Assembly (NCBI RefSeq): GCF_024756235.1
Contig: NZ_JANUGY010000001.1
Coordinates: forward strand, 558,001 to 622,000
Source: Massilia kyonggiensis
GTDB taxonomy: Bacteria; Pseudomonadota; Gammaproteobacteria; Burkholderiales; Burkholderiaceae_D
Direction: 5' to 3'
DNA: 64,000 nucleotides
Part shown: positions 25,476 to 34,521 of the stretch, in pieces
Position numbering within the stretch: position 1 is the first letter of the stretch
Layout of the letters: each line of letters starts with the position of its first letter
Translations under genes and position numbers: made by a program
Notes under the pieces: model-generated
Seen by the model: the letters and a program-made list of their open reading frames with translations, nothing else
Told to the model about the DNA's origin: nothing
Databases searched by the model: none

Positions 25476-28400
25476 ATGAATTTTTCCGCGCTCTCGATCC
25501 GCAACCCGATCCCGGCGATCATGCTGTTCGCCCTGCTCACGTTCGCCGGCATCCTGGCGTTCAAGGCGAACAAGGTACAGGACTTCCCGGACATCGAACT
25601 GCCCATCGTCACCGTCGTCGCGACGCTCGACGGTGCCGCGCCGGCACAGCTGGAGACGGAGGTGGCGCGCAAGATCGAGGACTCGGTCGCGACCCTGCAG
25701 GGCGTCAAGAACATCTATGCCCGCGTGCTGGACGGCGTGGCCACGATCACCGTCGAGTTCATCCTCGAAAAGGACCTGTCGGACGCCGTCAACGACGTGC
25801 GCGACGCCGTGTCGCGCGTGCGCGCCGACCTGCCCGCGGAGATGCGCGACCCGAGCGTGACGAAGACGACGACGGCGGGCCGCGTCGTGCTCACGTTCAC
25901 GGCGCAGGCGGCCGATGCGCACGGCAAGCCGGCGCTCGACGCGCCCGACCTGAGCTGGTTCGTCGACAACACGGTGTCCAAGCGCCTGCTCAGCGTGCCG
26001 GGCGTGGGCGCGGTCAAGCGCGTGGGCGGCGTCTACCGCGAAGTGCGCGTGGAGCTCGACGAGCAGAAAATGGCCGCGCTGCGCGTGTCGGCGCTGGACG
26101 TGTCACGCCTGCTGCGCAACGTGCAGCGCGAAGAACCGGGCGGCCGCGGCGACGTCAGCGGCGCGGAACAGTCCGTGCGCACGCTGGCGACCGTGCAGAC
26201 GGCGCAGGAACTCGCGCGCATGGACATCCCGCTGCCGGACGGCCGCCACGTGCGCCTGGACGAGATCGCGACGGTGTCCGACACGGTCGCGGAGCCGCGC
26301 GCGATCGCCGAGCAGGACGGCAAGCCGGTCGTCGGCTTCGAAATCTTCCGCACGCGCGGCGCCGGCGAGATGGACGTCGCGAACGGCGTGCGCCAGGCCG
26401 TCGCCGAGCTGCAGCAAAAACACGGCAACGTCGTGCTGCGCGAAACGATCGACAATGCGGCGCCCGTCGAGGACAACTTCGACGCGTCGATGGAAATGCT
26501 GTACGAAGGCGCCGTGCTCGCGGTGCTCGTCGTGTGGTGGTTCCTGCGCGACTGGCGCGCGACGCTCGTCGCGGCGGCCGCGCTGCCGCTGTCCGTGATC
26601 CCCGCCTTCCTCGGCCAGTATTTGTTCGGCTACACGCTGAACATGGTGACCCTGCTGTCGCTGGCGCTCGTCGTCGGCGTGCTCGTGGACGATGCGATCG
26701 TCGAGATCGAGAACATCTCGCGCCACCTGCGCATGGGGAAATCGCCGATGCAGGCCGCGCTGGAAGCCGCCGACGAAATCGGCATGGCCGTGATCGCGAC
26801 GACGTTCTCGCTCGTCGCCGTGTTCCTGCCGACCGCGTTCATGAGCGGCATCCCCGGCAAGTTCTTCAAGCAGTTCGGCTGGACGGCCGTGCTGGCGATC
26901 CTCGCGTCGCTGCTCGTGGCGCGCCTGCTGACGCCGATGATGGCCGCCTACCTGTTAAAACCGCTCCCGCACGCGGAGGAGCGCGACGGCCCCATCATGC
27001 GCCGCTACATGCGCACGATGCAGTGGTGCCTGCGCCACCGCGGCCTGACGATGATCGCGGCCGCGCTGTTCTTCGTCGGCTCGATCTCGCTCGTGCCGCT
27101 GCTGCCGACGGGCTTCGTGCCGCCCGCCGACCGCTCGCAGACGCAGATCAACGTCGAGCTGCCGCCCGGCGCCACGCTGGCGGAGACGCGCGCCGTCGCG
27201 GAACGCGTGCGCCAGGTGGCGATGGGCACGCCGAACGTGAAAAGCGTGTTCAGCTCCATCGGCGGCGGCTCCAGCGGCGACGCGTTCGCGCCCGGCGCGG
27301 CGGCGGAAGCGCGGCGTGCCGTGCTGACGGTGACGACCGTACAGCGCGGGGACCGCAAGGAAAGCCTCTCGGCCGTCGAATCGGCGCTGCGCGCACGCCT
27401 GGCCGACGTTCCCGGCGCCCGCTTCACCGTCGGCCCGCCCGACTCGGGCGTCAAGATGCAGCTCGTGCTGCGCAGCGAGGACCCGGTCGCGCTGACGGCC
27501 GCCGCGCGCCGCGCCGAGCGCGAACTGCGCACCTTGCACGGCGTCGGCAACGTCAATTCCAGCGCGTCGCTCGTGCGTCCGGAAATCATCGTGCGCCCCG
27601 ACTTCGCACGCGCGGCGGACCTGGGCGTGACGGCGGCCAGCATCGGCGAGACCGTGCGCGTGGCGACGAGCGGCGACTACGACCAGGTGCTGTCGAAGAT
27701 GAACGTGTCGGAGCGCCAGGTGCCCATCCGCGTAAAACTGCCGGACACCGTGCGCGCGGACCTCGATGCCATCGGCCGCCTGACGGTGCCCGGCAAGAAC
27801 GGTCCCGTGCTGCTGGCGAACGTGGCGACGATCACGATGGAAAGCGGCCCGGCGCAGATCGACCGCCTGAACCGCAGCCGCAACGTCACGCTGGAAGTGG
27901 AGCTGAATGGCCGCTCGCTGGGCGAGGTGAATACCGAAGCGCGCGCCCTGCCCGCGCTGAAGAACCTGCCGCCGAACGTGTCGATCGCGGAACTGGGCGA
28001 CGCGCAGGAGATGCAGAACCTGTTCGCCAGCTTCGGCCTCGCGATGCTGATCGGCGTGCTGTGCATCTACGGCGTGCTGGTGCTGCTGTTCACGGACTTC
28101 CTGCAGCCGGTGACGATCCTCGCGGCGCTGCCGCTGTCGATCGGTGGCGCGTTCGTCGCGTTGCTGCTCACGCATAACGCGCTGTCGATGCCGACGATGA
28201 TCGGCCTGATCATGCTGATGGGGATCGTGACGAAGAACTCGATCCTGCTCGTCGACTACGCGATCCTCGCGCGCAAGGCCGGCATGAGCCGCTTCGACGC
28301 GCTCGTCGACGCCTGCCACAAGCGGAGCCGCCCCATCGTCATGACGACGATCGCGATGGGCGCCGGCATGCTGCCGCTGGCGCTGGGCCTGTCGGGCGAT

Positions 28401-28592
28401 CCGAGCTTCCGCTCGCCGATGGCGGTCGCGGTGATCGGCGGCCTGATCACGTCGACCTTGCTGAGCTTGCTGGTGGTGCCGGCCGTGTTCACCTACGTCG
28501 ACGACATCGAGCACTGGTTCGGGCGTCAGGCGCAGCGGCTGCGGCGCCATCCGCATCCGCCCGTGCCGAGCCGGGAAACCGTGGTGAAATGA
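25476..28592 (+). CDS. RND efflux pump inner-membrane permease
   Basis: At 1038 residues this is a full-length HAE1/MMPL-type RND permease with two repeats of six TM helices. 'GVLVDDAIVEIENI' in TM4 holds the paired Asp residues of proton relay; 'MGIVTKNSILLVDYAI' is the matching TM10 segment. N-terminal 'SIRNPIPAIMLFALLTFAG' is typical. RND pumps export drugs, biocides or metabolites with proton influx. The absence of CzcA-type metal motifs makes a heavy-metal pump less likely. Substrates cannot be predicted, and no local regulator is encoded. Confidence 0.9.
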   Translation: MNFSALSIRNPIPAIMLFALLTFAGILAFKANKVQDFPDIELPIVTVVATLDGAAPAQLETEVARKIEDSVATLQGVKNIYARVLDGVATITVEFILEKDLSDAVNDVRDAVSRVRADLPAEMRDPSVTKTTTAGRVVLTFTAQAADAHGKPALDAPDLSWFVDNTVSKRLLSVPGVGAVKRVGGVYREVRVELDEQKMAALRVSALDVSRLLRNVQREEPGGRGDVSGAEQSVRTLATVQTAQELARMDIPLPDGRHVRLDEIATVSDTVAEPRAIAEQDGKPVVGFEIFRTRGAGEMDVANGVRQAVAELQQKHGNVVLRETIDNAAPVEDNFDASMEMLYEGAVLAVLVVWWFLRDWRATLVAAAALPLSVIPAFLGQYLFGYTLNMVTLLSLALVVGVLVDDAIVEIENISRHLRMGKSPMQAALEAADEIGMAVIATTFSLVAVFLPTAFMSGIPGKFFKQFGWTAVLAILASLLVARLLTPMMAAYLLKPLPHAEERDGPIMRRYMRTMQWCLRHRGLTMIAAALFFVGSISLVPLLPTGFVPPADRSQTQINVELPPGATLAETRAVAERVRQVAMGTPNVKSVFSSIGGGSSGDAFAPGAAAEARRAVLTVTTVQRGDRKESLSAVESALRARLADVPGARFTVGPPDSGVKMQLVLRSEDPVALTAAARRAERELRTLHGVGNVNSSASLVRPEIIVRPDFARAADLGVTAASIGETVRVATSGDYDQVLSKMNVSERQVPIRVKLPDTVRADLDAIGRLTVPGKNGPVLLANVATITMESGPAQIDRLNRSRNVTLEVELNGRSLGEVNTEARALPALKNLPPNVSIAELGDAQEMQNLFASFGLAMLIGVLCIYGVLVLLFTDFLQPVTILAALPLSIGGAFVALLLTHNALSMPTMIGLIMLMGIVTKNSILLVDYAILARKAGMSRFDALVDACHKRSRPIVMTTIAMGAGMLPLALGLSGDPSFRSPMAVAVIGGLITSTLLSLLVVPAVFTYVDDIEHWFGRQAQRLRRHPHPPVPSRETVVK

Positions 28593-28642
28593 GCGCAGGC
28601 AAGGTGGCGCCACGGGCGGCCCCATCGGCCTAGGCTTGCGCC

Positions 28643-29209
28643 ATGAAGATCCCAACCCTGCCGGTCGGTGCCCTGCTGCTGTGCACCGCCGCCCACGCCG
28701 CGCCGTCGGCGTGGGACTTCGAATACCGCGGCTTCTACGACGACCACGATCCCGGCGTGCTGCGCACCGACGTGGCCGTCACGGGCAGGATCGTCGGCGA
28801 GGATGCCGACGGAGACGGCGTCATTCACGAATCCGAGCTGGACTCGCTGTGGATGAACATGCGGCTGTGGTCCGGCGACTTCGCCAGATGCGGCGGCGGG
28901 ACGGTCGACCACGATTGCCAGCTCGACGTCTTCTCGTTCCGCCCCGGCAGCGGCGACCTCGATATCAGCGCGAGCTGGCGCGACATCTACGCGACGCAGC
29001 TGGAATACCACACGGAAGAGTTCGTGAGCGGCGACCGGTACGTGGCCAGGTCGAGTTATGGGCATGATTACCCGGTGGACGACTATTACTTTTTCGGCGC
29101 GGGGACGACGCTCACCATCACGCCGGTGCCGGAGCCGGGGGCGTGGATGATGCTGGGATGCGGGCTGGTTGCGCTTGCGGCCCTGAGAAAAGGAAAAGCC
29201 GGCGGGTAG
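28643..29209 (+). CDS. PEP-CTERM protein with an EF-hand-like loop
   Basis: This 188-residue protein has a signal peptide (MKIPTLPVGALLLCTAAHAA) and a C-terminal sorting signal: VPEPG, a ~17-residue hydrophobic stretch, then basic 'LRKGK'. That signal directs exosortase-type processing in bacteria making exopolysaccharide. Residues 54-65 ('DADGDGVIHESE') match a canonical calcium EF-hand loop, which is unusual in such a small surface protein. The stop codon lies in the loop of the terminator at 29194-29218. It is monocistronic. Confidence 0.8.
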   Translation: MKIPTLPVGALLLCTAAHAAPSAWDFEYRGFYDDHDPGVLRTDVAVTGRIVGEDADGDGVIHESELDSLWMNMRLWSGDFARCGGGTVDHDCQLDVFSFRPGSGDLDISASWRDIYATQLEYHTEEFVSGDRYVARSSYGHDYPVDDYYFFGAGTTLTITPVPEPGAWMMLGCGLVALAALRKGKAGG

Positions 29210-29218
29210 CCGGCTTTT
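29194..29218. terminator. Bidirectional intrinsic terminator
   Basis: AAAAGCCGGC and GCCGGCTTTT form a perfect 10-bp palindromic arm pair around GGGTA. It sits at the end of the PEP-CTERM gene and just beyond the stop of the convergent DUF883-like gene, so it can terminate both transcripts. Confidence 0.8.
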
Positions 29219-29238
29219 GTGTGGACGCCGATCCGCGA

Positions 29239-29979
29239 TCAGTAATCGCGGTTGCGGCCACCCAGCAGCTTGGCCAGCACGAAGCCGGCGGCGGCGGCGA
29301 TGGCGATCGCGGTGCCCGGTTTCTGGCGCACGTACTCGAAGCTGGCTTCCTTCCACTGGCCGTAGGCGTCGGTCAGCTGTTGCTGGCGCTGGCCCAGGTT
29401 CAGGGAGGCGCCGCTCAGCACGCCCTGCAGCTTGTCCACGCCCGCGTGGGCGCTGGACGCCAGGCGGTCGACGACCGGCTGCACGCTGTTGACGGCCTTG
29501 TCGACCATCGGCTTGGCGGCGTCGGCGGCCTTGTCGATCGAATCGTGCAGGCCTTGCGCGCGGGCATTCACTTGCGCGCCCAGGTCCTTCGAATCGCCAC
29601 CCACACCCGAGCCGGTACCGGCGCCGGCGCTCTGGCTGTTCTGGCCGCTGATGCTCGAGTTGGTGCCGCTGGCGGTGGAGCCCGAGGCGCTCATCGAACC
29701 CATGGAGCCCATGCCGGACGAGGACGACGCATTGCCGGCATTGCTGGTGCCGCCCACGGCGCCGGTGCTGGACGCGGTGGCGCCGCCGGTGCTGCTGCCG
29801 GTCGTCGAGCTCTGCTGGTCCTTGCCCTGGTTCTGCTGGCCGCTCTTGTTCAGGCTGCCCGGACCGGTCGTGCTGCCCATGTTGCCCGAGCCGCCGGCGT
29901 TCGGCAGGTTGCTGTCCTTGCCCTGGTTACCTGAACCCAGGTTGCTGCCTTTTGCTTCGCTCGACTTCTGATTATCCAT
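29239..29979 (-). CDS. DUF883/ElaB-YqjD-like ribosome- or membrane-associated stress protein
   Basis: Start ATG 29979 has AGAGG at good spacing; an ATG 30 bp upstream is less likely. The C-terminal ~110 residues follow the DUF883 layout: amphipathic helices ('IDKAADAAKPMVDKAVNSVQ') and a short C-terminal membrane anchor 'EYVRQKPGTAIAIAAAAGFVLAKLLGG'. ElaB and YqjD of E. coli use this anchor to tether ribosomes to the membrane in stationary phase. The first ~120 residues are a Ser/Gly/Thr-rich, low-complexity stretch that the enterobacterial proteins lack. It is monocistronic and convergent with the PEP-CTERM gene. Confidence 0.65.
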   Translation of the reverse strand: MDNQKSSEAKGSNLGSGNQGKDSNLPNAGGSGNMGSTTGPGSLNKSGQQNQGKDQQSSTTGSSTGGATASSTGAVGGTSNAGNASSSSGMGSMGSMSASGSTASGTNSSISGQNSQSAGAGTGSGVGGDSKDLGAQVNARAQGLHDSIDKAADAAKPMVDKAVNSVQPVVDRLASSAHAGVDKLQGVLSGASLNLGQRQQQLTDAYGQWKEASFEYVRQKPGTAIAIAAAAGFVLAKLLGGRNRDY

Positions 29980-30200
29980 GATGAATTCCTCTTGTAAGAT
30001 TTTGACCAACGCGGAGATAACCGATCTTCTTGACCGTGCATCCGTTCAAAAGTTCGACCGATAGGCGGTCCTTCGCGTCGCGCACGTGCGCGATGTCGGA
30101 GGGACACCGACGCAATGCGGTGTCTCAATAAAAAAAATATAACTTTTAGTCGATCCGGACTGTGCGCTGCATAACAAAGCGCAGGACGGACCAGATGGCG

Positions 30201-30222
30201 GGACCGGCGCGACGGCCGGTCC
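30201..30222. terminator. Hairpin after the AlgX-like gene
   Basis: GGACCGGC and GCCGGTCC pair over 8 bp with a GCGACG loop, 8 bp beyond the AlgX-like stop. No T run follows on the minus strand, so termination would need help; mRNA protection is equally possible. Confidence 0.4.
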
Positions 30223-30230
30223 GCGGGTGG

Positions 30231-31517
30231 TCAGGGCATGGATGCGCGGGCGTTCGCGACCAGGTCGCGCGCACCGGCAAAGACTTGCGGATAGTCACCG
30301 GCGCATTGCGCGCGCTCGGCGGCGATGCGCTGGCGGTTGGCGTCGAGCGTATCGGCCGCGAGGCGGAAGCCGAACGCCGTTTCGCCGCCGAGAACGCGTT
30401 GCAGCATGCGTTCGCCCAGCGTCGACTTGAAGTGGCCTGCCTCCCAATACCAGCGCGTCACCGTGCGCGTGTCGCGGGGGCCCGGGATGCGTTCGCAGCG
30501 CATGCCGCCATAGCCGCTGAAGTCCCATACGTTGACGCGGGCATTCGGATAGCGGGCGCGCACGGCATCCGCCTCGCGCACGAGCATCCCTCGCCAGTCG
30601 TCCATCGTCGCCTGCAGGCCGGCTTCGTCGAACATGGCCATCAGCTGCGCGTGGTACGGGTAGATCACCAGGTGCACCTCGGTGCGGTCGCGCGCCATCG
30701 TGTCCAGCAGCGTGCGCAAGCGATCGATACTCTCGGAACGGTCGGTGCCCGCCATGAACAGGTTGTGCGGCTTGCGCACGAGGTTCTTCGCGTTGTCTCC
30801 GGCCTTCTGCTGGAAGATCGCGTGATAGCCCTCCTGGCGCGCAAACTGGTTGTAGTTCCGCAGCGGCGTCTGGCCGCGCGCCGTCATGGTCTCCGGATCG
30901 GCCGCCTTCTGCAGGCGCACGGTGCGCAACGCATCGGACAGGGACTTGATCGAGAACAGCGTGTCGAAGCGCCACTGCCACGGCAAGGGTCCGGCCGCCG
31001 CGGGTGCCGCCGGGGCCTCGTCCGGCTTCACGAGAAAGTCCAGGAACTCGACGCCGATCACGGCCATCGCGGCCGGCGCGGCACTCTGCCGCAGCTGCCC
31101 GTACATCCGCTCCGACACGGTGAGGCTGGTGCCGGACAGTCCCATGTTGTAGGCCGTGTGGCCGTGGGCACTCACTTGCGGGCTGTCCGGATCGAGGCCG
31201 ACTTCGACGCGCGAATTGCCCAGCATGATCAGGTCGGGCCGCGCCGCCGTGGCCTGGGCCAGCTTGATCTGCTCGCGGTACTGCTCCGGCGACGGCTTCA
31301 CGTGGTTCAACCTCGGGCTGTCGACGAGCCTGTACAGGTGATACGGGTCGATGACGACCACGAAGCCCGTGACCAGCAGCACGCCGGCGCCGACGACCGC
31401 CGCGCACCACGCGGTAAAGCGCTTGTAGGACGCCTGGGGTTGCGCCGGCGCGGCTGCCGGCGCATCCGCACCCGCGAGCACCGGGGCATCGTCGTCGTAG
31501 CGTTGGATCTGTTCCAT
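30231..31517 (-). CDS. AlgX/AlgJ-like SGNH-type O-acetylation accessory protein
   Basis: The start is ATG 31517, 14 bp after the MBOAT stop; the frame upstream lies within that gene. The 428-residue product has a ~30-residue Pro/Ala-rich cytoplasmic head and a single membrane anchor ('AWCAAVVGAGVLLVTGFVVV'). A periplasmic domain follows, opening with 'DLIMLGNSRVEVGLDP', a block-I-like GxS of SGNH esterases/acyltransferases. AlgX and AlgJ transfer acetyl groups to polysaccharide in the periplasm after AlgI brings them across the membrane. The pairing with an MBOAT gene supports this role; the polymer is unknown. Confidence 0.65.
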   Translation of the reverse strand: MEQIQRYDDDAPVLAGADAPAAAPAQPQASYKRFTAWCAAVVGAGVLLVTGFVVVIDPYHLYRLVDSPRLNHVKPSPEQYREQIKLAQATAARPDLIMLGNSRVEVGLDPDSPQVSAHGHTAYNMGLSGTSLTVSERMYGQLRQSAAPAAMAVIGVEFLDFLVKPDEAPAAPAAAGPLPWQWRFDTLFSIKSLSDALRTVRLQKAADPETMTARGQTPLRNYNQFARQEGYHAIFQQKAGDNAKNLVRKPHNLFMAGTDRSESIDRLRTLLDTMARDRTEVHLVIYPYHAQLMAMFDEAGLQATMDDWRGMLVREADAVRARYPNARVNVWDFSGYGGMRCERIPGPRDTRTVTRWYWEAGHFKSTLGERMLQRVLGGETAFGFRLAADTLDANRQRIAAERAQCAGDYPQVFAGARDLVANARASMP

Positions 31518-31531
31518 TGGGCTCCCCGGAC

Positions 31532-33064
31532 TTAGAACTGGAAATACAGGAATTCGGCGGGACGGCTGAGCGACAGCAGGCTGCCGAGCAGGATCGCCCC
31601 GATATAAAGGCTCCAGCGCCGCGACGGCTGCCAGAGCTGCCAGCGGGCGGCGAGCCGCGGCCCGGCCATCGTGCCGAGCGCCGCCTCGTAGCGGCCCATG
31701 ATCTGCTGGGTGTTGGGCAGGCAGAACGCGATGACGCCGCCGATGACGACCCATTGCCACGTCTCGAGGAAGCGCGAGCCGCCGCCCAGGTAGAACGTCA
31801 CGCCCCATTGCTCGAGCAGCGCCTTCAGCGGCCCGAGCTGCAGGCCGATGGACGCAGGCAGGCCGACGCCATCCAGGCCCGCCATGCCGTGCAGGATCGT
31901 CATCGCCTTGTCGAAGGTGGTGGCGCGGAAGAACACCCACGCCACGCACACGGCCGCGAACGTCAGCGCCCAGCTGAAGACGGCCCAGACGCGGCCGCGC
32001 GGCAGGCGCAGCCGGTCCGCCACCGCGTTCCAGCCGTGGTTGATGACGAGGTAGATGCCGTGCAGTGCGCCCCAGATGACGAAGTTCATGCCGGCGCCAT
32101 GCCACAGGCCGCCCAGCAGCATCGTCGTCATCAGGTTGACGTAGCGGCGCACGGGCCCCTTGCGGTTACCGCCCAGCGGCACGTACAGGTAGTCGCGCAG
32201 GAAGCGCGACAGGGTCATGTGCCAGCGGCGCCAGAAATCGATGATGTTGGCGGCCTTGTACGGCGAATCGAAGTTCAGCGGCAGGCGGATGCCGAACATC
32301 AGCGAGATGCCGATCGCCATGTCGGAATAGCCGGAAAAGTCGAAGTACAGCTGGAACGCGTAGGCCAGCACCCCGCCCCACGCGTTCGCGAACGCGAACA
32401 TGTCCGCCTTGTCGAACAGGAAGTTGGCGTGCGGCGCCAGGTTGTCCGCGATGAGGACTTTCTTGGCGAGGCCGATCGCGAAGATGCTGAGGCCCACCGC
32501 GAAATTCTGGTACGAAAACCGGTAGCTGGCGGGCTTGTCGAACTGCGGCATCATTTCCGCATGGTGCAGCACGGGGCCCGCGATCAGGTGCGGGAAGTAC
32601 GTGATGAACAGCACGTAGTGCAGGAAGCGCGCCTCCTTGACCTTGCCCTGGTAGGTGTCGACGAGGTAGGCGATCTGCGTGAACGTGAAGAAGGAAATAC
32701 CGATCGGCAGTACCACGTGCAGCAACGGGATGTCCGCGTGGGCCAGCCAGTTCGCGCCCGAGATGAAGAAGTCGGCGTACTTGTAATAGGCGAGCAGGCC
32801 GAGGTCGGTGGCCACGGCCGCCGTCAGCCATCGCTTGCGCGCCGGGCCGGCCGCCTGGCCGATGCGTTGCCCCATCCAGTAGTTGAAGACGATGGAGCCC
32901 AGCAGCAGCGGAATATAGTAATAGCTCCACCAGCCATAAAAGGTCAGCGACGCGAGGGCCAGCCAGGCGGCGGCCTGGACGTGACTCCTGCGTGCCAGCA
33001 GGAAGTAACCGATGGCCGTGATGGGCAGGAAGAGGAACAGGAAGGTGAAGGAGTTGAAGAGCAT
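31532..33064 (-). CDS. AlgI-like MBOAT O-acyltransferase
   Basis: The 510-residue protein has about 11-12 hydrophobic segments and the MBOAT signature block: 'GYSDMAIGISLMFGIRLPLNFDSPY', 'FWRRWHMTLSRFLRDYLYVPLGG', and the catalytic-site motif 'LLGGLWHGAGMNFVIWG' containing the conserved His. The family moves acyl groups from CoA donors across the inner membrane for polysaccharide acetylation. It is the first gene of a two-gene operon with the AlgX-like protein. No alginate, cellulose or other polymerase genes are nearby, so the pair probably serves a polysaccharide made from another locus. Confidence 0.9.
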   Translation of the reverse strand: MLFNSFTFLFLFLPITAIGYFLLARRSHVQAAAWLALASLTFYGWWSYYYIPLLLGSIVFNYWMGQRIGQAAGPARKRWLTAAVATDLGLLAYYKYADFFISGANWLAHADIPLLHVVLPIGISFFTFTQIAYLVDTYQGKVKEARFLHYVLFITYFPHLIAGPVLHHAEMMPQFDKPASYRFSYQNFAVGLSIFAIGLAKKVLIADNLAPHANFLFDKADMFAFANAWGGVLAYAFQLYFDFSGYSDMAIGISLMFGIRLPLNFDSPYKAANIIDFWRRWHMTLSRFLRDYLYVPLGGNRKGPVRRYVNLMTTMLLGGLWHGAGMNFVIWGALHGIYLVINHGWNAVADRLRLPRGRVWAVFSWALTFAAVCVAWVFFRATTFDKAMTILHGMAGLDGVGLPASIGLQLGPLKALLEQWGVTFYLGGGSRFLETWQWVVIGGVIAFCLPNTQQIMGRYEAALGTMAGPRLAARWQLWQPSRRWSLYIGAILLGSLLSLSRPAEFLYFQF

Positions 33065-33199
33065 GGCGACCGGTCGGGTAGAAAATCGGCTGGGGCTGCG
33101 GCAGACCGGACGGTCTCATCCTTGGCCATCCCGCAATATAGCACCATTCCGTTATCAAAAATACAGGTTGAGGCGGGCTGACAACATCGGCCGGAAAGC

Positions 33200-33229
33200 A
33201 AAAAGGGCCACCCGCTTGGGTGGCCCTTC
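33200..33229 (-). terminator. Terminator of the tRNA-Thr gene
   Basis: GGGCCACCC and GGGTGGCCC form a 9-bp stem with a 4-base loop, followed on the minus strand by TTTTT. It starts 10 bp beyond the tRNA's CCA end. Confidence 0.85.
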
Positions 33230-33238
33230 TCACTGTGT

Positions 33239-33314
33239 TGGTGCCGCTGACCGGAATCGAACTGGTGACCTTCGCATTACGAATGCGCTGCTCTACCGAC
33301 TGAGCTACAGCGGC
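33239..33314 (-). tRNA. tRNA-Thr (anticodon CGT)
   Basis: The minus strand folds as a 76-nt tRNA. The acceptor stem is GCCGCTG/CAGCGGC with discriminator A and an encoded CCA. The D arm is GCTC/GAGC, the anticodon loop TTCGTAA, and the T arm contains GTTCGATTC. The anticodon CGT reads ACG. It is a stand-alone tRNA with its own terminator. No duplicated 3' end (attachment site) is visible nearby, so there is no sign of an integrated element. Confidence 0.95.
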
Positions 33315-33493
33315 TAAACCGGAACAACCGTTTAACCTGTGTCCGTGCTACCTGCCATCAGACTGCTGGCGACCCGAGGTCTCGCGTGCTTCGCTCATCA
33401 AGATGAGCTGCAGCGCGAAGGAGCCCGCATTCTAACAACAACTCCGCAAACTTGCTAGTCCGACTCGGCAATTTTATGCGGACACGTTAAAAA

Positions 33494-34495
33494 TTATTCC
33501 TGGTGGTAGCTCGTCACGCGTTCCACCTCGCTCTTCGAGCCCAGGAACACGGGCACGCGCTGGTGCAGTTTCTGCGGGGCGATGTCGAGGATGCGCTGGC
33601 GGCCGTCCGTCGCGGCGCCGCCCGCCTGCTCGACGATGAAGGCCATCGGGTTCGCTTCGTACATCAGGCGCAGCTTGCCCGGCTGCGACGGGTCGCGCTG
33701 GTCGGCCGGGTACATGAAGATGCCGCCGCGGTTCAGGATGCGGTGCACGTCGGCCACCATCGAGGCGATCCAGCGCATGTTGAAATCCTTGCCGCGGGGT
33801 CCGGTCTTGCCGGCCAACATCTCGTCGACGTAGCGCGTGACGGGCGGATACCAGTGGCGCTGGTTCGACATGTTGATGGCGAATTCCTTCGTCTCCGCAG
33901 GGATCTGCATGTCCTTCTGCGTGAGGACCCAGGAACCCATCTCGCGGTCGAGCGTGAAGCAGTTGACGCCCGCGCCCGTGGTGAGCACCAGCATCGTCTG
34001 CGGGCCGTACACGGCATAGCCGGCCGCGACCTGCTGGCTGCCCGGCTGCATGAAGTCGGCTTCCGTCGGAGCGGTCATGCCTTCCGGCGCCTTCAGCACG
34101 GAGAAGATGGTGCCGATCGAGACGTTGACGTCGATGTTCGACGAGCCGTCCAGCGGATCGAACAGCAGCATGTATTCGCCCATCGGGTAGCGGTTCGGGA
34201 TCGGGTGGATCGATTCCATTTCTTCCGATGCCATCGCCGCCAGGTGGCCGCCCCATTCATTGGCTTCGAGCAGGATCTCGTTGGAGATCACGTCGAGCTT
34301 CTTCTGCACTTCGCCCTGGATGTTCTCCGTGTTCGCGCTGCCGAGGATGTCGCCGAGCGCGCCCTTGCCGACCGAGTGGGAGATGGTCTTGCAGGCACGG
34401 GCCACGACCTCGATCAGGAGGCGCAGCGACGCCGGGATATTGTTGTGGAGACGCTGTTCCTCGACGAGGTATTGCGTCAGGCTGACACGTTTCAT
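33494..34495 (-). CDS. fbp: Class 1 fructose-1,6-bisphosphatase
   Basis: The 333-residue enzyme hydrolyses fructose-1,6-bisphosphate to fructose-6-phosphate in gluconeogenesis. The class-1 signature is intact: '[13 protein letters not shown]' (111-122) with the metal-binding Asp residues, E92 region 'SEEMES', and the C-terminal '[27 protein letters not shown]' block with the substrate-binding Lys/Tyr. It starts 26 bp after the pepN stop, so it may be transcribed from the pepN promoter as well as its own. Confidence 0.95.
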   Translation of the reverse strand: MKRVSLTQYLVEEQRLHNNIPASLRLLIEVVARACKTISHSVGKGALGDILGSANTENIQGEVQKKLDVISNEILLEANEWGGHLAAMASEEMESIHPIPNRYPMGEYMLLFDPLDGSSNIDVNVSIGTIFSVLKAPEGMTAPTEADFMQPGSQQVAAGYAVYGPQTMLVLTTGAGVNCFTLDREMGSWVLTQKDMQIPAETKEFAINMSNQRHWYPPVTRYVDEMLAGKTGPRGKDFNMRWIASMVADVHRILNRGGIFMYPADQRDPSQPGKLRLMYEANPMAFIVEQAGGAATDGRQRILDIAPQKLHQRVPVFLGSKSEVERVTSYHQE

Positions 34496-34521
34496 GGACT
34501 TCCTTTGCTTTGTTTAAATTC

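Noticed and set aside
33239..33493. tRNA-Thr as an integration site for a mobile island
   Set aside because: No integrase gene, no repeated tRNA 3' end and ordinary housekeeping genes on both sides.
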